Source: Stachybotrys elegans (taxonomy: Eukaryota; Ascomycota; Sordariomycetes; Hypocreales; Stachybotryaceae). From it: 64,000 bases of DNA. The notes under the pieces are model-generated. The model saw only the letters and a program-made list of their open reading frames with translations. It did not search any database and was not told the origin of the DNA. Of this stretch, positions 21,415 to 32,518 are shown in pieces. The position numbers and the translations under genes are program-made. The stretch spans positions 682,001 to 746,000 of the forward strand of contig JAGPNK010000015.1 in NCBI GenBank assembly GCA_020746835.1. The letters are read 5' to 3'. The first letter of the stretch is position 1. Each line of letters opens with the position of its first letter.

Positions 21415-24400
21415 ATGAACTCCGTCCAAGCTACTAACCAGTGTTTCCGTGCTGTCTTCTGTCCATGGAGAGGCAAAACAACTCTTTGTACAACCATGAT
21501 TGAACATATCCAACAGGAAAGCTTTACTCCAAATCACTTGAGAGACGGCAAGAAAGCACTGGTCTTCTTCTTTTTCGATAAGCAGAACCCGGACAAGGTG
21601 TCTAGCGGCGGTTTCTGGTGTGCTGCTCTGGTGCAGTTGTTGCACGCCATGTCCGCCCACGACCCGGATATTCTCGACATTTTCCTTCTTTTCCGAGAAA
21701 ACCGGCTGTCTGGCCAGCGCATAGCGTCCGACAACGAGATATTCATTATCTTGAGCCTACTCGTGCAGCGACTCACTCGCATCCTACTCATCGTGGATGG
21801 TGTTGACGAATGCATTGACCCACCCATTTTCTTTCAGCGCTTCGGAACTCTCCTGGATGTGCAGTGCGACATGATGGCAGTAATCTTCAGCCGACCAACT
21901 CTGGTTATTCCATCGAAAATAATGGACCATATATCGGTCTGCTTACTTGCGTTAGAACTGAACCTTCATGACATTACGATGTATGTTCGGCCAAGGGTAG
22001 CCCAACTTATCCGCAGTGGTTTCCTACCGAAGTCCCACAACACTGAGGAGATCACGGCGCAGATAGCAGCTCGGGCCAATGGCATGTTCCTCTGGGCGAC
22101 ACTTTTTTAGTGTACTTGGATTCTCCGTACATCTCTGTCCGCGAGCGCCATGATGCTGTCCGCAGCCTCAATCGCCTCGAAGGTCTCGACATGCTTTATG
22201 CAGCGATCCTGCGAAGTCTTAGTCGCAGCTCAGTGGGCAATGCCAGGTCCAACATCGCACGAGCTTTCGAGCTGGTCCTCTATTCCCTCCGTTCTCTTCA
22301 CGTCAGCGAGCTTCAGTATGCCATGTCTATTCCGTTGGACAGGCCGGTCGACGAGGACATAATTCCGGAAATGCACAAGAGCATCGGTGTTTTGTCAGGG
22401 GGCTTGATGGAGATGGACCAGAGCGGATATATCCGTTTCGTTCATCTATCAGTCATTGAATATCTCACAGATTCCGGTAGTCAAGCCTCCATTCAGGCAA
22501 TACCCACCAGCTTCTCCACTGATAGATATCGCGGCCACCAATCCCTTGCTTGTCGATGTCTCGCCTATCTCAAACACAGTGTCAAAAGCGAGCCACTGGC
22601 TGGTTCATCTCGCGTGGTCCCGGTCGCTCAAGATCAAGTCAGACAATACCCTTTTCTCGATTATGCTTCTGAGTTCTGGAGCTTTCATGTTCTTGAATGT
22701 CTTGAAGGTTTCAACTCAGACTCGACAAAAGAAATGGGGAAGCATGTAGTTGAGTTGGCAGCTCAGTTTCTTAGCAGCCAACGATCAGTCATGGCTTGGA
22801 TCGAGGCTTCATGGATGTTTAATAGGCCCCCACAAATCCGACATGGCTTGTCAGACGTGTTCTTCCAAAAGGGTCTTCAAACACCATCTCATTTGGATCA
22901 GCAGCTAAAATCAACATGGGAAACGGCATGGCGTACCTTATTGCAGCTTTCACAGGACCTGACTGCCATCAACACGAATTGGGCGCATGTTCTGAAGGCT
23001 GGGCCCAATGAAATCTGGGAACCAAGCTTATCAGCTTTCTGGCAAAGAATCTCTGGTGCCAGAATTACTTCAAGATTTGAGGCAAACTCTGGGAACCAAA
23101 AGAGCATCTGTCTTAAAACACAACTCTCGACAGACGGCAATCATCTTGGCCTCATTCGTTTAATCTGTTCAGATGGAGATATTATTCGCTCTACCGTCTT
23201 GTTTGAGCTATGGTGTATCGATCCAAATATGAAACTACAAGAGGTCAACCTACATATCTCTCAAAGCTTATGAAGCTTTTCCTGTCGAGGTCATTCGGGC
23301 AGGAGTTTCAATTCCCTACCGCCATTATTGCTGATTTACATCGCATCGGCGCTCCTGGTTGCATCATCAATATCCTCGACAAGCAAGAGAGGTATCCTAT
23401 GGATGATGTTACACAGTTCATTGACTCTACAGACAATGCGTTGAGAAAAGGGCCGTGTGGATTCAGTATGGGAGATTTCAAAAATCGCATATGATATCCA
23501 AGTATCACAAAACGGTGCTTATTTGATGACTACGCATAAGTCAGAGGGCATGGTAGACTTAAACCCCAGTCTAGGCATCCATCTCAGGCTCCTGAACATA
23601 TATGAAGACATCGGAGTTGCAGGCCAGTCTCGACCATCGTACTGACATATCGCATCCCTCGCTTTCAAGCCAGTATACACTTTCTCGCTCAACACTAAGA
23701 GCAGCCACACCTTGGAAACCGACGAGGAAGGCAATTGGTGCGCTCTTCCAAATCCACATTATCCTGCAGCGGCCTTCAAATTCAACCGTTATGTGGTAAC
23801 GCGTGACTCGATGGGGGAAACGAAAATTATAAGCAATCCTCCCGGCTGCTTAGAGCGTGGGGATTCAGCATGTCTCTGGAATTTCAAGGAGACAGGTATG
23901 ATTCTTTGTACCAACTATTACAGAGGATTTCTCCCTGTTACCCATGTATTAACATTGTTCTCACAGATTACCCAAGTCTGCGATATTTCTCCAAATGTCC
24001 TGCAAGACTTTGCTTCGACCATGAGGGGGAATTCTTTCTCGGGATACCTGTTGGCAGCTCAGAAGGTAGCAGAACACCAGTGGATCGCACGAGTAAGGGA
24101 AGGCTTGAGGACGCCCGAAATTATGAATTGTCAAGCAGCCACAAGAGCGATCCAACTCGATTCATAGATCTTCCATATAAGAAGTCTGGCCAATCACGAC
24201 AATCACTGGGAGAGCTCACCTGTTATGAGGATGACTCCGGTTTGCGTTCCATCGCGCAGCTCAGAAGCATACACAATGGAGGCATAGTGTTGGCCACTCT
24301 AACCCAAGACGGAAATATGCAGGCTGAGATGATTACACGCCTACTTGAATCAATCTCGTCGGACTACAGAGCGGCTCTCTTGGAAGAAAATAAAGATTCA

Positions 24401-24987
24401 TCAGAGCGGAAAATGCACCGGAGGATATTCTTAGATGGGGCAAACCAACCATTCAGGAGCTATACTCTCGGCCAAGGCGACGAATCTTCAGCTGCTCAAC
24501 TTCTGCTTGTCATGCATAGGAACCAAAAGACAATTCCAACAAGGTCTTTTACAGAAGGACAGTTGACATTGGATGGGATTTCTGCAGTCAATGAGTCAGG
24601 GAAAAGAGTAAATTGGTTTGACGACGAGCATGAAGCCAAAAGACGAGGATGGCAGGGGTTATATTAGATTGACATTAAAGGCACTGGATCCAAGTGATTA
24701 TGATGTTACAGGTATTATTATGAGAGAGAGGCATCAGACATCTGTCCAAGACGTGTATAAGTGTCGATCTTCCACAGGATATCAGGACTAGGCAAAGCGG
24801 ATATGTGGTTTTCACGGGTTTCAAAGAGTCTAATAGCTGGAGTCTGGGTAGCGGCAAGATGATTACGAAACAGATGACGTCGGTTTGTCTACGATACGGA
24901 ACGAAACAAATTGACAATGCATGGGAGGCAGAGCTGTTAGACCTGGGCGGAAAGCATAATGGTTTCCCGTATGGAAAATACAGTTAG
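21415..24987 (+). pseudogene. Degraded NLR-type NTPase gene
   Basis: A STAND-type reading spread over several frames. 21415-22109 holds a P-loop remnant (RGKTTLCTTM; the preceding G-x-x-x-x is not conserved), ILLIVDGVDECID as Walker B and ANGMFLWATL. The next frame (22110-23270) continues with LEGLDMLYAAILRSL, SLRSLHVSELQYAMSI and FVHLSVIEYL, typical of the helical region after NACHT. The two are separated by a T6 run at 22103-22108 where one base appears missing. Further shifts occur near 23270, 23490, 23650 and 24670; the readable C-terminal part runs to 24987 and matches no repeat family I know. Some shifts could be introns, but I found no consistent set. Function as an active NTPase is unlikely given the altered Walker A and breaks. 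Confidence 0.75.
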
Positions 24988-25251
24988 GATTATCTAGGTT
25001 TAAGAATCATACCAGGTGTATAGGTAGGCAGGAATTCGCCTTCAATACAAAGCCTTATAATAAAGGGGCCTCCTCGAAGTTCGCTGGTATGTATCCCATT
25101 GAGTACACGAACGGGAAATCCCACATTGCACAGGCAAACAAGATCGCGCCTATTACTGCTGAGTCGCCGCAAATTAGCCCAGCTCTAGAAGACAATTGAG
25201 ACATTAAGATTGTAGCCCTGCAACGTATCCCCCGCACAAACAATGGTGCCC

Positions 25252-27559
25252 CTATACTTCCTGGAAAAATGTTTCGTCCTCGCCCATGCTCATCAAATAA
25301 GCTGTCTTGGCCCACGGGACAAACTGGAGCGCAATCTGCGGCGCAACTTGGGGGTAGCAGTTCAACAACAGCTTCCAGTTGCTCGCCGTCATGGGCAGTA
25401 TAAGACCACCCCATTTCTTGACAACTACCGGTGCGAAACTATCTTCAGGCCTACCTCCCTCAATTACGCTTCCGAGTGACTCTAGCGCTCTGATGAGCGT
25501 GCCAATGGCCTTGCCCATCTGTCCCTGCTCGCGGTACATGGAGGCAAGCTCGCACATGCTGACCCAGGTAAAGAGTCGGGGCATCTCGCTGCTGGGCTGG
25601 GCATATGTCGTGTCCAGGTGTGTGAAGAGGGCCTCCAACCTACTCACGGTGTCGGGTTGTCGCCTACGCGGGAGGAGGCTGTAAATTTGCTGCACGGTGT
25701 CCCTTCTCTGGCTTGTGGTCAAGGCCTTTTCCTCGAGACAAATGGGGCACTTGCATATGAACCCCCAGGGTCGAAACTGCGGTTGTCTCTCTTCATAGTA
25801 CTTGTCAATTGGCGACTGGTACCACCATGTGATCTCGGTGTCTGCATCCATGTCGCGAGTGGCCCTCACAATCATCATGTCTCCGATGAAGGCGCGCGCG
25901 GCGCTCATAGCACAGCTGTGGTTGATGTACGATGCCGTTGGCCAGATGCCGCACGAGTACGAGAGTTCCTCCTCGGGGGTTCCTGAGAGATCGTTCTCAT
26001 ACTCCCACGCCGAGAGACGGGTTGCCAAGGGGCACGCGTACGCATTGAGAGCCATGATCCTTTCTAGCAGGAATCTTGATACGAATGCATCAGTACATTG
26101 CCCAAGGAGGTTCAGTAGGATGAGCACTTACGTGTCAACGACTGCTTGGCCATCAACTTCGGTGGCTTGCACAGTTGTGTAGGAGCCGTGGTGCAGGTCG
26201 CGTATAACCGGCATCAGCGAGGGATTGCGGCGCAGCTTTTGCGCCATGATAGCCACGAGCTCCGCATGTCCACCCATATGCACGCTCCTAGCCTCGAGGT
26301 TATAGAAAGCCTCTGGCCTCCTCTTAACCTTTTCCAGGGTGGGGTGGACGTAGACATGCGCAAAAGCCTTTTCGCAGAACAACAGATCGCCAGCCTTGAC
26401 GGCCTGCGTCGTAAAAAGACCCCTTCCTTTGGCACCGGCATTCTTGACCACCACTGGTCCTCTGTATGTAGCACAGTCGACCAGAGGCGGGTAGTTCTCC
26501 GCGGCCTGTCTGTAGAATTCGTAAAACTTGTACTCGCCAGTCTCCTGCTCCTGGCATCGGCATACAGTTCGCTCGAGAAGGGCTTGAGCCTCGGTGTTGC
26601 TGGAGAACTCGCTGGTCATGTTCTCGAGAAGGCTCAGGCATTCCCGGTACCTTTCCAGGCCGTAAAGCGCTTTTGCATGGCGCAGCAATGCCTTTTCTTT
26701 GAGCTTAGGCTCTCCTGGGGGGTCCTCAACGTCAGGCAGAACGGCATCGAATTGCTTGAGTGTCAAGTTAGCCGCCGCGCGATTGGATTTGATGACCTTG
26801 GCTTCTTCGGCTGGAGGGTTGCAGGTCAGGGCATTCGAATAGCTGTAGCAGAGTCAACAACTGGATGCGTCACAATGGCTCGCCTGCTTACCATTTGATG
26901 GCATCGACGTATCTAAACTGCTTGAAGAAGTCGTTGCCTTTGGCCTTCCACGATGCGGAAGACGCTTCAGCCTCAATTGGCTGCTGTCTCCAGGCTACAG
27001 GAAATCTGCCGTCATGAATTGGCAGTTCCATCACGTCGGATACATGATCTATGCGCAACGCGTGATTGTCGTCCGACAGGACCGTGAGATACGGCTGCTT
27101 GATGACCAGCGCCATGTCTTTCCGGATAATTTGGTTGATGGCTGCCGGGGCGCTCGTCTCCTGGTTGTACATGACCATATGGAGAACCTTTCCGGCTTCA
27201 TCCTCGACAATGGCATTGATGCCGTCCGTCTTGTCCGAAGGCGCGAGTGATCGGACGATGGCAAATGTTCCGCGATGATGGGTCTCGAGCACCAGGTCGC
27301 TGAGCATGATCTTACTCAGGCTTGCGAGCGGCTTGTCGCACGGCGGGTATGGTGGAGGGATGACCAAGTCTGTCGCACCATTACGCTCTTGGGTCGCGCG
27401 GCGAGCAACATTGTGGATAAAGAGGCGTAGCATTTCCTCTCGAGAGGCCCTTGCCACGGGACGCTCTCCGCTGCGAGCGAGCGCATTCCGGAAGTTTGTT
27501 TGATGCCTGGTCAGTCGTTCAGCGAACAGGGGATCTTGAGAAACATCTTGGTTGTTCAT
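25252..27559 (-). CDS. TPR and SET-domain protein
   Basis: Exons 27559-26892, 26842-26132 and 26074-25252 close in phase for 733 residues. After a 200-residue N-terminal region there is a TPR-like helical block (SWKAKGNDFFKQFRYVDAIKCYSNAL and RHAKALYGLERYRECLSLLEN). The SET domain follows: AGAKGRGLFTTQAVKAGDLLFCEKAF, then TASYINHSCAMSAARAF (NHSC binds S-adenosylmethionine) and CKCPICLEE as the post-SET cysteine cluster. This architecture is widespread in filamentous ascomycetes and is a predicted lysine methyltransferase of the SMYD/SET5-like group. Substrate unknown. A 7-bp tandem repeat lies in its 5' flank. Confidence 0.88.
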
Positions 27560-27591
27560 CTCGCGGATAGGAAGCAGAGCTTCTGAATGAC

Positions 27592-27632
27592 TGCATGCAG
27601 AGTGCAGAATGCAGAGTGCAGAGTGCAGAGTT
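27592..27632. repeat. 7-bp tandem repeat (GCAGAGT)n
   Basis: About six imperfect tandem copies, 33 bp upstream of the SET-gene ATG, so probably in its 5' untranslated region. Confidence 0.8.
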
Positions 27633-28299
27633 TGGGAATTGTAAGGTCGAGGCCATCACTCATGCTCGATGACGATCGAGGCCCCACACCAGCCAGTAGA
27701 CGCAGGATCCGCCTTTTGCTTCCCCAGTTTTCTTTTTCGGTATCCTGACAAAACTGATCGTGCCAATCATCGATAGCCTTGCGAAACGACGCCATTATCC
27801 GACGAAATGCGATTTTCCTTCATGACCGACAGACATCTCCGATCTCTTGGTCCACTAGCCTGATCAGTTTGAATAGCTGGTTTACCAGTTCCCAGACGAG
27901 AGTCCAGCCATTACGAGGCTCGGTTCCCAAGGGGAGGAAGAGGGTTGCCGCAATATGCCATGGGTGTTGAATCAGAAATGAACCCAAGACGAGGTAAGAA
28001 TAGAGTCTTTTGGCCTGGTCAGGGATAAGCACTCGGTCAGCAAAAAGGAAATGAGCCAAAAGAAAACATACAACAGCCGGTGTTCGCTGGTCGTCACCGA
28101 CCCAACTACTAATCTGCCGCTTGCCTGCTTAATTAAGGGAGAGCGGACGGGATCCCATGTTCTCAGGTAGCTATGGTCGTATGTGATAGGTCTGGAGGGC
28201 AAAGTAATATTTATTCTTTCCTGCGTCGGAGACAGTTCCAACAATCCCGTTACGGTGTTGTAGGCGCGACATCGACATGACTTCTGTTCAAAACAGTGT
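27633..28299. other. Intergenic, no supported gene
   Basis: About 670 bp between two minus-strand genes. Minus-strand ORFs at 27556-27795 and 27820-28059 are 79 codons each; either could be an upstream exon or nothing. The region should contain the SET-gene promoter. Confidence 0.4.
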
Positions 28300-29790
28300 C
28301 TATTTCTTCTGTGCAATCCAGAATTGAGCCTTGTACGCACTTTTTGTCAGTGCCTTTGCGTCAAAACTATACACAGCTTCCATGGTCCTCAAAGACCTGT
28401 CTGGCCAGGTGAGCTCGCCGCAAATATCCGTAGTATCCAGAAACCGAAATCCCAGCTCCTCCACCACAGTAACGATATCTTCGAGAGACAGTTGCACCCA
28501 AGGTGCGCTGCCATAAAGCAACGGGCCTAGGTTGATCCAATAACCACCCGGCTTCAACAGCGTCTGGATTGTGTCGAAGTACCTCATGAGGTTTCGGGCC
28601 GTGTCGATGAAGAAATACGTTACTATCATGTCGTATGATTTGAACTCACCGCTGAACGCCGTGGTAAAGTCTCCCTCTACCAGGAGCACTCTGCTCGGGT
28701 CATGGTCAATGTCGGGGAAGGGGATCTTTTGCTGCATATCAGAATCGCTGACATGGTGGGACCAAGAATCGACAAAGGGATGGACAGCCTCGCTGTTTCT
28801 AAATGGCATGCTTTCGATGTACCGAGTCACAATATTGACGTACATCGACCACTCGTTGGTGACGACCTCTGCAGCTGATGTCACGCATCGTCAGCTAGCC
28901 ATCTTCGTTTCAAGGATATTGTGCTTACCTGGAACTGCAGTAGCGATATCATATCCTAATCGCCCAAGGCCCGAGCCAGGAACAAGGATTCTTGGCGTGA
29001 CGGTGGTGTCTAGGTTCGACAGTAAAGGCTTCAGAGACTCGAGAATGCAGGTAAAGGTCTTGTTTCGCTCGACCATGCCTTCTTCTGCCCAATCTCGCAC
29101 AATGTGTTTCAAGCTCTGTGAAACAGACTTCTTGTGGTTGTTAATATTGGAATTGGCAGGTCTGCGTCCATACTCCTCGACCTCCTCTCGAGTGATGCCG
29201 TAGAAGTCTAGAGCATGGTTGACAACTCGTTCACACAGCCCCTGGTTCGATTTGAGTAGCAGGTCAATCTCATCAAAATTTTCTGAGTATTTGACCGTTT
29301 TCTCTAGCAACTGTGCATTTTTAGCAAATCGCTTCAGGCCAGGCAAGGCAAGCAGCAGTACCTGTTTATGGGCCGTTGGGACGTTGTCGTATAGCTTCCG
29401 TAGTCGGGAAAGCTCTGGTTGCTGAGCCTCGTAGTACTTTGTAAACCCAAAGAGAGCCTCAAGCAGACGGTCTTTGACGTGTTTCTGTTTGGGGTACTTT
29501 TGTGCATATTCGCTTTCTGAAAGCCTCAATTTTGTGACAAGCTTCTCTCTCTCATGGCGATGCTTTTCCGTGGGTGCCAGCAGTCCTTGGGCAGTTGCAA
29601 AATTCCCCAGCTAAATAAAGTAAGACGAAAACTTCTTGTCTCTTCTCTTACGGGGAACACTCACGCTGGCATCGACCTCAATTGGTATGGATGCTATTTT
29701 GGGTACTGACTCGCCATTACCAGCGGATCTGGGGTCGGCTGCTGCGCATGCAGCCAACAAGCATAGTATCCCCAAAATGAGATGCCACAT
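28300..29790 (-). CDS. N2227/carnosine N-methyltransferase-like protein with apparent signal peptide
   Basis: Exons 29790-29665, 29610-28929 and 28874-28300 close in phase for 460 residues. The body matches the N2227 family: ALFGFTKYYEAQQPELSRLR, SAM-binding RILVPGSGLGRLGYDIA, TNEWSMYVNIV, DMIVTYFFIDTARNLMRYFDTI, LKPGGYWINLGPLLYG. Known members methylate carnosine or related dipeptides using S-adenosylmethionine in the cytosol or nucleus. Here the first exon encodes a hydrophobic leader (MWHLILGILCLLAACAAADP) with an AAA-AD cleavage-like site, which would send the enzyme into the secretory pathway. An alternative start inside exon 2 would remove it, but exon 1 has canonical splice sites and correct phase. 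Substrate in fungi unknown. Confidence 0.85.
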
Positions 29791-30245
29791 GTTGGACGAG
29801 GCGAATAATGGCGAAAGTTAAAACGTGGGCGCGTGTTAAAGGCCAAACGAATGAGGTGATAAGATGTGCATTCGTGGAGCTGAGAACCCGGATGGCCTCT
29901 TGGCGTCAAATCGGTGAGGAAAGTCCGTCGACGGAAGACTAAAGTAAACCTAGGTTCCGTCATATATGATTCTAAGGCAATAGTAACAGTGAGGCCTGAA
30001 GTGGTTTAACAAAAAACAACCTTGTAGAGTAAACTTTGAGGGTAAGTTGAACAATACAGCATATCTCCACGCCGACCGCTTGTGGCAGTCTAGGGTAGGT
30101 CCTTATACGTGGAGGAAAGAAACCGCCCTCCGCCTCATGAACTGAGACAAGCGACTTAGCCACAAGCAACAATAAATTAAAGCAATCAGTACAGTGAAAG
30201 CGCAAAAAAGAAACCCAGCTGGGCTGGATGCGTCTTGATATTACG
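29791..30245. other. Intergenic
   Basis: Upstream flank of the methyltransferase gene and 3' flank of the tRNA gene. A T-rich run on the minus strand about 40 bp beyond the tRNA 3' end could end Pol III transcription. No ORF with support. Confidence 0.4.
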
Positions 30246-30338
30246 CGACGAGAGCAGGATTTGAACCTACGCGGGCGAACCCAACAGATGACTCGTGGTG
30301 ATTCTAGTCTGTCGCCTTAACCACTCGGCCATCTCGCC
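30246..30338 (-). tRNA. tRNA-Ser (anticodon AGA), with short intron
   Basis: On the minus strand the sequence begins GGCGAGATGGCCGAGTGG and folds as a type II tRNA with a long variable arm. The acceptor stem GGCGAGA pairs with TCTCGTC, and GGTTCAAATCC is the T arm. The anticodon stem ACAGA/TCTGT encloses a 19-nt loop instead of 7, consistent with anticodon AGA followed by an intron of about 12 nt after position 37. A and B box sequences match the consensus. Confidence 0.9.
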
Positions 30339-30576
30339 TGATGACAGATCGTTGGAAATAACAATCCAAAAACTCCAAGGTAGGGACCGGGGAATTCCCA
30401 ACGATCTTCATCCTATGACGAAGGCTGTATTCTTGGCAATATTAGGCAGACATGTACATTTCTCCACCGACGGCCTTCTTTCTTCTATGCACAATGTACG
30501 GCTGACGGTAGTATCATCACTATTGACTATTTATTCTGAACGCTGGGAGCATGTATTGAATGCGGCAACGAGTAAA

Positions 30577-32273
30577 ATGCGTGAGATTGTATGTCTACAA
30601 CTCATTGTATTCCCATGCATGGCCATCCTCAATCCCCCCTCACTGCAGACGCTAACGTCATGCTGTGCAGATTCATCTACAGATTGGCGGATGCGTATGG
30701 AAACGCCGGCAGAATATTAGACAAGCGTTGTTTCTAACAATGATTTAGGGAAATAATATTAGTGCTGTGTTTTGGTACAGATGCCCCAATCCTTGACTGG
30801 CTACGGTCACTAACTTCACTCTAGGGAAGCACTGTGTAAGGAACATGGCATAGGCAACGACGGAAGGTATCTATTGCTTCTGCTCATACGTACCTTTGCT
30901 AACGGAGCTAGAATAAGCAATACTGCTTCTGACATTTGGTCGGAAAAATTGCCTGTCTATTTCCAAGAGGTAGGCTTCGAGCCCATAATTTTGGAGACGG
31001 TATGTCTGTGCTGACGCCTACCAGACCTCCAACATCTTTTCTCCTCGGTCTATTCTTGTTGATCTCGGGCCCTACGCAGTAGACAACATATTGACCAGTC
31101 CCCTTGGGCAGCTCGTCCGTCGTGAAAATATGGCCCTCGGGACGGGGTCGCTAGCCTCTTCGCATCTCCCAGGCCTCGGTCTCAACGCATACCCAATGGC
31201 AGAACACGTTCTCGACATATGTAGGAAGGAGACTGAGGCATGCGACTTTCTCCAGGGCTTTCAAATCGCGCACTCCCTCGGCAGCAGCACGGGTGCAGGG
31301 CTGACTTCCTCCGTCATGACTGACCTGCGGGATGAGTTTCCTGACCGCATGATGATGACCTTTTCTGTCTTGCCATCACTAGTCCTGTCCCGCTCGATGG
31401 TCGAAGTATACAACATTGCTCTTGCGATGAAGAGTCTGATGAGCAGTGCTGACGCATTGGTTTGCATGGACAACAGCGAGCTCTATGACATCTGCATGAG
31501 ATACCTTGGAATTCCAACGCCTTACCATCGAGATTTGAATAGGCTCATATCTACGGCCATGGCTGGAGTCACTGCTCATTTTCGTTATCCAGGCCAGCTG
31601 AATTCCGATCTTCGAAAGTTGACTGCGGCCATGGTTCCTATTCCTATGCTTCGCCTTCTTATTCCTGGGGTGATCCCCCTGAATCAAACTACGTCTACAG
31701 CCATGACCACTTTACCAAATATGGCTGAGCAGCTGCTAAGTACGAAGGGCATGCTGGTTAGATCCCAGGTTGAGAATGAGCACAGATCTGCATATTCCGC
31801 CATCTTGTAAGTTTAAGCACCAAGCATGAGCCTCTGCCACTAATGATTGATAGCCGAGGATCGTTTTCGATCCGGCAAGTGGAAGAGGAAATAAGAAATA
31901 AAATCACGCCTGGCTCGGTAATCCCGAATGATTTCTACCGATCGTTTTGCTCTGCGTCTGCACATGATTCAGATCTGTCCATCACCACAGTCGCCAATTC
32001 TTCCGTCATCAAAGACCGCCTATTGTTATTGAGTGAGCAAGCGAATTCTATGCTACGACGCAAGGCATGGCTACACTGGTACGAAAGCGTTGGCATTGAC
32101 CAGGAGGACATTACGGACGCCCATCTACACATGCAAGATGTAATTTCAGAGTACCAGAAGCTTGAACCATTTAGTATGTTACCTTGATTGTATTATGGCC
32201 CCATCGCTAACGTTTTGCTTGAGGAGAGAGTGATGACGAGGAGGAGGATTGGGAGAAGGAAGAAGAGGTGTAA
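30577..32273 (+). CDS. Highly divergent beta-tubulin-like protein
   Basis: Eight exons (30577-30588, 30671-30694, 30749-30774, 30825-30866, 30912-30969, 31025-31806, 31854-32173, 32224-32273) all close in phase, giving 437 residues against about 447 for beta-tubulin. It starts MREI, as in beta-tubulin, then IHLQIGGCGNN. Conserved landmarks include ACDFLQGFQIAHSLG, DEFPDRMMMTFSVLPS, CMDNSELYDICMRYL, YPGQLNSDLRKL, RRKAWLHWY and an acidic tail (SDDEEEDWEKEEEV). The usual GTP-phosphate motif GGGTGSG has become GSSTGAG, and many taxol- or benzimidazole-site positions are changed. All frames and splice sites are intact, so selection still acts. It may form part of specialised microtubules or have lost polymerisation. 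A canonical copy must exist elsewhere. Confidence 0.85.
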
Positions 32274-32518
32274 AAGAACTTGCAAGAGTATAGAATGGTA
32301 TAGTAAAGAGCAACAAGTCTTCCACAAACAAACAAACTAAGACGGGCCTGTTACCCATCTGAGATCTTAACAAGAGAGCAGTCTAGCCCGCTGTTGCAAT
32401 ACCCCTAGCTTGGGGGAAACATACCGGGCGAGCAAATACTTACATAACACGGGTGTTATCCTCACGGCCCTCTGCCTCGATTCAAGGTGTAGCTACACGA
32501 CGGGGCAAGAGAGACACT

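Noticed and set aside
21178..21660. 160-codon minus-strand ORF
   Set aside because: Antisense to the NLR relic's P-loop region and without any domain.
27592..27632. Tandem 7-mers as a CRISPR-like array
   Set aside because: No spacers, a eukaryotic genome and unit length of 7 bp; a minisatellite.
30577..32273. Tubulin-like locus as a pseudogene
   Set aside because: All seven introns are canonical with consistent phases, there are no stops, and the length and acidic tail are preserved.
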